NCBI RefSeq assembly: GCF_016545825.1
Contig: NC_052618.1
Location: 43,718,196 to 43,782,195, forward strand
DNA: 64,000 nucleotides
DNA from: Eucalyptus grandis
Taxonomy: Eukaryota; Streptophyta; Magnoliopsida; Myrtales; Myrtaceae
Reading direction: 5' to 3'
A program made the translations under genes and the position numbers. The notes below the pieces were generated by a model. The model did no database searches, was not told the origin of the DNA, and saw only the letters and a program-made list of their open reading frames with translations. Positions 56,174 to 64,000 of this stretch are shown piece after piece. Every line of letters starts with the position of its first letter. The first letter of the stretch is position 1.

Positions 56174-58020
56174 ATGGAACAGACGCAGAGCGGAGAGAAA
56201 AGAGAAATGGAAGAAGAAGAAGAAGAAGATGGCGATGAGGCCATGGGAGCAGCACTCGGCTGTCATCAGCATCCCTCGCTTCGACTACAACGCTTCGTGT
56301 TCCCTCCTTCGCTTTCTTACTTGTCAATTTGATGGGTTTTCGTTCTGTTCTTTTTTCCTTTCTCCAGAGAGGGAGAAGAGCGCCACCAAAGAAGCCATTG
56401 TCTTCCTAAAGTTGAACCTTAGCGTTACTGAATGAGATGCCACATAATGTCTTTCAGTAAGTGTGTGGTTCATTTATGCTTGGAGCTTGAAAGTGAAGAA
56501 TAGGGTCTCCTTTAAGTAAGTGTTCTCGCTTTGGTTAGTGACATCCTGCTTATAGGATGGTTCGTGTGGAAGTAATTTGAAATAGCTCGATGAAATGGGT
56601 CTTCCTACTTAGGATAGTGAAACGTCATCGTCCATGGATGTTCTTGCAGTTTTGTGGGACATTTGCTGCTAGGGAGAGTAATAACTTGAAGCTCGCTGAT
56701 GCGAGGTTAAACTGCTGATAGAAGGAAAGTATGTCCTAAGGAATTAGATCAGGACAGTGCCGATGGTGCCGAGTGTGGGAATTCAACCAATCAGTATTGG
56801 AATGAGAATGGTACTCTTCTGCTGTTCAAAACCGGATTACTACGTACTTAGATTTCTGCAAAACGGTAGTCTAACTGCCTCCAACTTTACTATTCAACTG
56901 AAAGCAGGTAAGCTTTCAGAAGATTTATCTTCCCAAGCAAAGGAAGACATGCCCGTGTGAATCAATTTCCAGCTATTTCATTAGTTAAGTTGACAGGGAG
57001 TGGTTTGCTTCTCTTTAGATTCCCCCACGAGGATTCAGCCGACACCATTCACATTGTGTCTCACATTATCGACTTCCCAGGATCTGGAAATTCAAGCTCC
57101 CCACAGTGAGTTTTTCTTTTTCTTCCCTGACATTAGACACTAAAACGGCTCCATAATTGAGTTCGTGCATTTCCTACCGTAGCTTATTACTTTGGGATTG
57201 GGTAATGTGCTAGGAGTCACTACTAATGCGTTAACCATCTTGCACCGCATGTGACAGAAAATTTTGGCACTGACGGGTGAGTACTCTAAATTAAAAGTTA
57301 AAGGAGAGAAAAAACAGATGTACAACCAAGCCTCTTGGAGGCATATCTGTTTTACTTGATCAGCTTAAAATTCTACTCTGTCCTCTATAGTATAAAGGGA
57401 TTGCTGTACAGTATGCTTTTGATTTTTACTTTTAATATTTTGGTGACCTTTTTTCAAATAAATGCCCATAATCACTAGAAATCTAGATATGTTAACATCT
57501 AAAGTCGATTAAATTTTTTTTTTTTATCATTAAAGGCCATCTAATAGCCCATCAGCACTCACTGCAATTGCAGTTAAGCATGCATTGCAAATAATGCAAA
57601 TGTGCATTTTGGCTGGCGTTGAAGGACGATGATGAAAGCATTTTTCTTGAAGGAGACATCTTTGCTGACCCTTTTATCCCCCCAAAAAAAAAAAAAAAAA
57701 AAAAAAAACGGAGAGAAAGAAAGAGAGAAGGGAAGGTTTTTAGTAGATTTTTGGCTGTGGAATATGCTTCTTGAATTTTCTTCATTACTGGAAACTGTTG
57801 CTTGTAGACTAACTTTATCTTTGTTCCTTGCTAGCATTTGATAAAACTGACCACTGTTTTGCACATTGCAAGTTGATTTTCCTGGTGCAGTTGGTGTCAT
57901 TGAATTTTTCCTATCCGAGCTGTATGCAGGTTGAATGAGCCAGACCTAAGGACTGTTGTTCAAACGCTTGTTCTCAAGTTTATGAAGGATAACCCAAGCA
58001 GACTTGCACAGCCGGTAAAG
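56174..58020 (+). pseudogene. THUMP-domain gene fragment, copy 6
   Basis: Sister of copy 1. Exon 1 (56,174 to about 56,312) has PWEQHSAVISIPRFDYNAS and the same CCTTCG-bounded deletion of the exon end. Exon 2 starts at 56,368. Exon 3 is 56,650-57,105, with stops before SLVKLTGSGLLLFRFPHEDS. Exon 4 is 57,891-58,020 (LNEPDLRTVVQTLVLKFMKD then NPSRLAQPVK), closing at a GTACTG donor. An A-run of about 25 lies in the last intron near 57,684-57,708. The C-terminal half is absent. Confidence 0.8.
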
Positions 58021-58793
58021 GTACTGTACCATGAGAAGATCAAGTTCTTCAGGCGCTTCTGTCTCGTGCCTTTTCTTTTTGTGTGGCACTTCGGGGATTT
58101 TATTTCCTCGTTCTGTTTCAATCGTTGCTTCATACCCTGTGGCACGAAGTCTATTCCTCTCCCTTCAATCGAATCAGAGCTGTTAACAATTTGTTCATGC
58201 ATCCTTACAAATTGGTTGATCTTGTCAATCTGTATGTTCAAAAGCGAACTGACTCACAATTGGCGAACCAGCTCCAAATGCCGGATTAGAGAATTCAACA
58301 GTGCCTTCAAAGTTGTGGGCACACGTACATATATACACGATCTTCAGTGGAAAAGAAGAATTCAATGCGGTTGTTTGGATGCTGCTGAGAATTGAAAGAA
58401 GACAGATGAATTTGGACGTCCAATGAGATTGATCGACGTTGCTTTTGTGGTCAGTCATTTCTCAGCGGCCGCGGGTGCATCAAAAACTCCAGTAAATGCC
58501 TTGAAAAAGAGTAAAGAGACATCCATTCGAAAGAAGATAATCACCTGCAGAGAAAGAGAGCTCGGCAATGGCCACAGCAAAAATGAAGGCCTGAGAAATG
58601 GAGCCAAGACGCAATGCGATGCGTACAAAAAAAAAAATCAACGCAAATTGCGGGACTCTGAAGAGAGAAAGAGAGAGAAGAAGAAGAGAATCACGAAGAA
58701 CGAGGCCTATCTTATGGTGAGTCACCCAAAACAACATATTTTTTTTATTTTTACAAGGTTTTTTACAACATTTTCACGAAGAATGATGTCTTT
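58021..58793 (+). repeat. Block W, copy 6
   Basis: Best-preserved copy. The first part reads SSPFNRIRAVNNLFMHPYKL then VDLVNLYVQKRTDSQLANQL and stops after QMPD. The second part is open from 58,423 (MRLIDVAFVVSHFSAAAGAS then KTPVNALKKSKETSIRKKI) and runs on across the antisense of CHLM. The second frame has been kept open over about 60 codons in several copies, but no family is recognised. Confidence 0.5.
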
Positions 58794-59179
58794 GACATCA
58801 TCTATCTCGCGGTACATCTTCTTCCATCTCTGCAAACCCGAGTTGTTGAAGTACTCTCCAACAACCTCCTTGTCCCCACCGCCCACCTCTTCTGCCTGGA
58901 GCTGCCGCCTTTCCTCTCTGGCTCCGTCAGTGCCTGCACAGCAGCAAAAAAAAGCCACTGAGCTGCCACCAATGACGGCGATGGTCGTGCCGTCCGCGGA
59001 CGCAAAGTCAGCCACCACATTGGAGAGGGGCGGAATCGCCAACTGGGTGAATGTTGTCGACCTCGGTGTTGCCTTCGTGATCTTGATGGGGCGCTAGGAT
59101 TCAGTGCAGTCTTGGCGTTGTTCCCATTGTGGAAGCAAATGGGGGATGTTAGGGACACCGGGCAAACCGTGCAAGCCAT
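58794..59179 (-). pseudogene. CHLM: CHLM exon-1 fragment, copy 5
   Basis: Start MACTVCPVSLTSPICFHN at 59,179, with a small duplication of the first codons. A frameshift in the transit region follows (PSAPSRSRRQ). The downstream frame reads FASADGTTIAVIGGSSVA, then a run FFCCC replacing AALAA, and then the best-kept signature of all copies, RRQLQAEEVGGGDKEVV, with NNSGLQRWKKMYREIDDV. The methyltransferase domain is absent. Confidence 0.85.
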
Positions 59180-60415
59180 TCTAATTATCTACACCTCCCG
59201 ATACTCCGGTAAGTAAGCCTAGATTGCAAGGCTGTCGATTAGGCCCTGAAATGGTTGTAAATCAACAAGACAGAGCAAGCTTAATTCTTTTCGGTGTCCA
59301 TATTTTTTACTTTTTTTCTTTTCTTTTTACTTTTTTGGAAAGAATTGTTTTCCTTTTATATTTTTGTTTCATTCATGGGAAAACGGAATGGCTCACTCGT
59401 ACTCACAAATGGAAGGCCATGGCAGCAAGGGCTACAAAACTTGAGCTAGGGCTATAGTGGCGGCCCTTGTCAACCTAGCCTCAACTAGCAAGCGATGAGA
59501 GGTGAGGGCCGTGATCTCATAATGGCTCACTCGCACTTGCACTCGCACACTCTTGGCATTCACATAATTTAGTCACGAATTGATGATAGGTCGAATATCT
59601 AAATATGCACAACTTTCTGTTGTGAGAAAATTTTTGGCCCTACTTGGTGATCAACATCAGCAAAGATGCAACATTTGACTCGTGACCTTGGAACAAAATT
59701 GACATTTCTTAGGTTTTTCATTAAAGTGGCCCAAAGCCCACGCATATCATCCTTTACACAATGTTGCAAATGCCCAAAACAACATTTTCCTTTCAAGGTT
59801 TTTCTCAGCCAAATTAAATTAGGGTTCCAAAGATAAAATGAAATAAATAGACACGGGGCAATAATGAAATAAATAGACAAAAAGATTAGAAACATAATTT
59901 AATTCTCTATCCGTTTAAAATGTATACTCCTTGATTCATCAGTTTTTACTTGATTGAAATTGCTTCAATCAGCTGACATATGGTTTTTTTTCCTTCTTTT
60001 TCCCCAATCAATCACCGAGAGCACAATAATGCAATCAACACCATCAGTTATCGCATTCTCTATTTAGGAGAGATTCGATTTTGAAACCTTAAATTCAAAG
60101 TGACTACAATACTTTGACACAAATACAATCTCTCATTTATTGTCACGATGACCCGCTCAATATACAAGAAATAAATAAACATCTCATACGGGTAGTATTA
60201 CTCATATCTTTCCACCTGCCTACAACGGTTTCCTTTATTTCTTCTCGTGCTTCTAAAGATGACTTGTTGAACTCCGGTAGGTACTACAATTCTCACATGA
60301 AATACATATCATCAACCCTAAGTGGCAAAAGCAGTAGTGCTCTTCCTCCGCGCAGTCAACGGATGAACAAATTGAGTAATTCTAGAATCTTTTGCCTTAC
60401 CAAAAGTATGAGTAT
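59180..60415. other. Spacer between CHLM and M, unit 7
   Basis: Duplicate of 6,285-7,559 without the 168-bp duplication. GAGCTAGGGCTATAGTGGC is at about 59,443, and a short local repeat (ATGAAATAAATAGACA) at about 59,838-59,880. No gene is seen. Confidence 0.6.
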
Positions 60416-60880
60416 CTAAACAAGACTACACAAGTAAGCTATAGAAAGCAATATCAACAACAGTAAATAGAGGAGGAAGAAGGAGAGGCCTTGGAACAAC
60501 AACAACGTAGGCAATGCAATGGAGAGGGAAAAAGAAAGGATTGTCAAGAAGCAAAAGATGTGAGCACTGCAAGTAGTATGAAAGGCTGGTAGATGAGCGA
60601 CAAGTGGAAGGGACAAGAAACAATAGAAGAGGAGAGTAAAGATGGAGAGAAATATGGTAACGGGATGGGTTTCAAATGGAGAATTGGGATTCCCTTGATA
60701 CTTCACTGTAATAAAGTTGAGCACAACTGGAATGATTAAGGAATGTATCTTGTGCATGTTTCTCCATTGATCATGATCAATAACATGCATTTTTGGATTT
60801 GTATATATTTAGAAAAAGAGAGAGATGACGAGGAGCAAGGGCTCTAGAGCGAATGTGAAAAAGAGGAAGAGAATAAGGTA
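60416..60880 (-). pseudogene. Membrane protein M, copy 6 (early stop, start lost)
   Basis: Open from MHVIDHDQWRNMHKIHSL (60,790), through KYQGNPNSPFETHPVTIFL and all later helices, to AYLCSLV. There a TAG stop removes the basic C-terminal tail. The N-terminal anchor (to about 60,880) is out of frame. It keeps the two helices that copy 1 lost, so copy 1's deletion is specific to unit 1. Confidence 0.68.
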
Positions 60881-60921
60881 CCATAGCACAGCAAAAGGGA
60901 GCAAGTGATTTTATAGTACGT

Positions 60922-61118
60922 CCTTGCACCTTGGTCTTCGATTGATATTGACACATACTTCTTAATTTCTTACTTTTATTGATATTGATACATACTTCTT
61001 AATTTCTTTATTGATATTGACACATAGTTCTTAATTTCTTACCTTTATTGATATTGTCAATATCAATAAAGGTAAGAAATTAAGAAGTATGTGTCAATAT
61101 CAATCGAAGACCAAGGAG
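60922..61118. repeat. Near-perfect palindrome at M copy 6
   Basis: Outer arms are CCTTGCACCTTGGTCTTCGA (60,922) and inverse TCGAAGACCAAGGAG (about 61,104-61,118). The centre (about 61,057) is CTTTATTGATATTG followed by TCAATATCAATAAAGG, almost without a loop, and the arms continue through GTAAGAAATTAAGAAG. On the left the unit TATTGACACATACTTCTTAA is repeated about three times, so the array grew on one arm. Confidence 0.88.
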
Positions 61119-61699
61119 TTTATAAAGTGGGCGTCAACGTCAGCTGATGACCAAGGTGTAAGGCTCCCTGTCGAGCGCTTCAATGACTTTTTGCATCGAT
61201 ATTGTAAACGCAAGAGCAAGAGTCCCTATCCAACGTTCTTGTGAATCATTCACCCCGATTCTTTTGCAAAAATTAATTTCCAGATCCTTCAAATTTCTGT
61301 AAAAATGACATTTATTTTGGGGTGAATTTACTTTACTCTAATCTCACATTCGTACTCTTTTTAGAATATACTATTATATTGATGAGGGACATGTAAGTCT
61401 GGTGCATTTTAATTCTTGAATCATAAGACTCATTAAAATTATGGACTCATATGCCCTAGACTCATATGCTGGGATTTTTAAAGAATTTTTCCCTTACTAG
61501 ACTCAAAGCTCAATTACCTTGTGTCCTTCTAGGATTGTGAGGTGATATGCCTATAGATTCTTCCTTAAATCTGCCTAAATAGTAAGTAGAAAGAGCTAGA
61601 ACACCCCATAAGACAACCAAACAGTATGATAATGCTTAGCAATGAATTTGATTTAGTTTGTTAGCATGGCAATGTAAAATCAACGCTAACTGCAGGACT
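61119..61699. repeat. Module B spacer, copy 7
   Basis: Duplicate of 8,215-8,869. No gene is seen. Confidence 0.6.
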
Positions 61700-62100
61700 T
61701 TGAAGAGAGACAATCATTAGATTGCATAAGAACTCCATTATGATACTCACATCAACGACACACATGCATATATATAGACACACATAAATACATATATTTA
61801 TATATATTGTCTTCGGTTGAAAGAAAGAATTCAGTCCGGCTGTTTGGATTCTGCTGGGGATCAAAAGAAGACTCATGAATTCGGACGCCCGGTGGGATTC
61901 ATTGGCGTTGCTTTTGTGGGCCATTGTTTCTTAGCAGCCACGGATGGATCAAAACTTCACGTGAATGCCTTGAAAAAGAAGAGAGAGAGATCAAGTGGAA
62001 GGAAGATAATCGCCTGCATGCGCGCGCGCGCAGAGTGAGAGAGAGAATGGAACCAAGAAGCGACCCAATGCGTACAAAAAGTCAACGCGGATTGCGGGAC

Positions 62101-62131
<31 letters not shown>

Positions 62132-62140
62132 TTACCTAAA
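61700..62140 (+). repeat. Block W second part, isolated copy (unit 8)
   Basis: Near-identical to 8,870-9,255, with the TA run shortened. The + frame from 61,817 reads FGRPVGFIGVAFVGHCFLAA and stops near 62,036. A GC-alternating patch GCATGCGCGCGCGCGCAGAG is kept in both copies. A GA run lies at 62,101-62,130. Confidence 0.5.
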
Positions 62141-62189
62141 ACTTTTTTTCCAATGTTTTCCAAAGCCAAGTTAAAGGAGGATTTCAAAA

Positions 62190-62900
62190 ATAATATGCAA
62201 TGTCAACCCTAAAGTTTTTATTTGTTTAATATTGTCATTGAACTATTCATAAATGCTCCATCTACCCCCTAAACTTTTTAATTTGTTCAATCTAGTTACT
62301 TAATTTTCCATAATAAAGTCAAATTAGTTTTTTGGTACTATTATTAAGTTTTCATAATTACTTTATTGCCCTGATTTTTGGATATATATTCATTTTAATA
62401 CTTTTCCTAAATCAATATCTTTTTTTAACCTTTTGGTCTTTATAAATATTAGGATAATTCCATCTAAACATATTTTACTTTATTATCTCTGTATCAATAA
62501 AAGTAACACCTCATTTAGAGTAACCTGTTATGACATTGAGGGTACACTTGAGTGACGAGTAACAATTTCACTTGAGTGACGAGTAGCAATTTAAGAGTTT
62601 TTGAGACGTGAAAATTAGTTTGGAATTTTAATGTTATTATCCCTTAAAAAAGTGTTTTCATAAGGATATCTAATATCGATATTAATTTATCTATACATTA
62701 TCATATTTATATTAAACCGAATCTCACTCCTAATTTTTTAGTTAAATAAAATTTTCAGTTTTTCTTGTTTCGTGTTTTCTTAATTAATTAGTTAAATGTG
62801 TAGATTAGAAAATTAAAATAGTTGGAATATCAACAAGATATTACTGTAAACGAGGTCCTATTTTTACTACTATATATATCATGAGCTTTTTCTCTATATA
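62190..62900. mobile_element. Element E, copy 8 (right end missing)
   Basis: Near-identical to 9,296-10,030, lacking a ~50-bp piece near 62,612 (the TTTCGATAAATGTATCATGT region of copy 2). Confidence 0.55.
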
Positions 62901-63364
62901 ATTAAAAGGAGGATAATTAAACACTCCTACGATGGGAATGTCGATATAATCATATGCAATATGTAGAAAATGGAAACATGGAAATTAGTCTTTCATAAGA
63001 GTTGAGTCGCTGCATATTGCTTTCTATTAATGCATATCAAGAGACTTGGTTTAGAGTTTATTAACAAAAGGTTAGCAATATCAGTCATTTTTGGTCGTAT
63101 GAAAATTCAGCTCCTTCCTAGAAGTTTCCACGAAAGTGTCGACCAAAGACTATGAACAGTCGAATGAGAAATATTGCGCTTTAATAGAAAAAAAAAAAGT
63201 ATGATCCAATCTTTTCTTAGAAGGATGGAAAAACGTTTGGGTAAGACGATCGGGTCGGGTCGTCATTGGAAAGTGAACTGGGCGGTCGGTCGAGCCTCAA
63301 CTGACAATGAAAACCGCCGGACTTTCACCATGTTTTAGGACAGAGACAAAGTTTGAGTTGGACT
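62901..63364 (+). promoter_or_regulatory. THUMP 5' flank, copy 7
   Basis: Near-identical to 10,031-10,505, including the GATCGGGTCGGGTCG words. The A-run is shorter (63,188-63,197). Confidence 0.45.
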
Positions 63365-64000
63365 ATGGAACAGACTCAGAGCTGAGAGAAAAGAGCATTG
63401 GAAGAAGAAGAAAATGAAGAAGCGAAGACGAAGAAGACGATGACGATGACGATGCCATGGGAACAGCACTCAGAGAGGGAGAAGAGCGCCCCCAAAGAAG
63501 CCATGTGCCTCCTTGCAAAGGTTGGATTGCCTTCTTAAAGTCGGACCCTTTAACCGTTGCTGGATGAGACGCTAATGATTGATTCAACATAATGTTTTTT
63601 GAGTGCGTGTATGGTTCGTTTATGCTTAGAGTGAAGAATTGGGTCTCCTTTGAGTAGTTGTGATTGCGTTGATTGGCGATATCCTGATCATAGACTGGTT
63701 CATGTGGAACTAGTTTGAAATAGCTAAGTGATGTGGGTCTTCCATTCGTATATAGGATTTTGAAATTTCATCGTCCTTAGCTCAGTAATGGATGTTTTCG
63801 CAGTATTGTGGGACATTTGCTGCTAGGGAGAGTAGTAACTTGGAGGTGGTTAACTGCTAAGTGAAGGAAAGTATGTCCTGAGGAATTGGACCAGGACGGT
63901 GCCGATGATGCCAAGTGCGGGCATTCAACCAATGAGTCTTGGAATGAGGATGGTACTCTTCTGCTGTTCAAAACCCAATTACTTCATAGATATCCGCAAA
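63365..64000 (+). pseudogene. THUMP-domain gene fragment, copy 7 (cut by window end)
   Basis: Sister of copy 2 with the same exon 1-exon 2 fusion (PWEQHSEREKSAPKEAMCLL) and one extra GACGAT repeat. Exon 3 begins at 63,804 and runs off the window. Whether the AGPase insert is present downstream cannot be seen. Confidence 0.78.

Noticed and set aside
58423..59097. 224-codon + strand ORF
   Set aside because: Its second half is simply the antisense of the CHLM fragment. Only the first ~60 codons overlap the conserved W frame.

Overview
The window is plant nuclear DNA, most likely from a eudicot. The evidence is intron-bearing gene fragments for plastid proteins (Mg-protoporphyrin IX methyltransferase exon 1 with its transit peptide, and an ADP-glucose pyrophosphorylase large-subunit fragment), a Ty1/copia element, a tRNA-derived SINE, Mutator- and hAT-like miniature transposons, and AT-rich spacers full of homopolymers. 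Genus cannot be fixed from the sequence alone. A woody eudicot with heavy local tandem duplication (Myrtaceae, for example) is only a guess.

Almost everything belongs to one modular unit repeated head-to-tail about eight times and broken differently each time. Reading left to right, a full unit holds: a conserved spacer block; a ~1 kb AT-rich element with long terminal inverted repeats (E); a promoter-like stretch; a + strand fragment (exons 1-4) of a THUMP-domain (TAN1/THUMPD1-like, tRNA acetylation adaptor) gene (T); an unrecognised conserved block (W); a - strand exon-1 fragment of CHLM (C), convergent with T; a spacer; a - strand gene for a small multi-pass membrane protein of unknown function (M); and a hairpin or minisatellite beside the M start. 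THUMP copies lie at about 3.3, 10.5, 17.8/18.8, 27.5, 39.0, 56.2 and 63.4 kb. CHLM copies lie at 5.9, 14.5, 22.7, 47.0 and 58.8 kb. M copies lie at 7.6, 16.0, 23.7, 31.0, 49.4 and 60.4 kb. Positions 1-11.1 kb and 53.2-64.0 kb are close copies of each other.

No THUMP or CHLM copy can make a full protein. Every THUMP copy stops after exon 4, and every CHLM copy stops before the SAM-binding domain. Only the membrane-protein copy at 30,994-31,599 has a clean start-to-stop frame (201 aa). Secondary events decorate the array: a 5'-truncated copia element inside THUMP copy 5, two Mutator-type MITEs with perfect 9-bp target duplications nested in E of unit 5, two hAT-like elements, a foldback element between two partial THUMP copies, a SINE in unit 1 only, an AGPase fragment in THUMP copy 2, and a threefold 467-bp tandem repeat near M copy 5.

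The most unusual pattern is at the M starts. At five of the six loci the same position carries an inverted repeat, and three of the six have grown a long minisatellite there. The satellite units are unrelated in sequence (about 23/57 bp, 76 bp and 62 bp). This looks like a hairpin-seeded site of repeated minisatellite birth beside a fast-duplicating orphan gene family.
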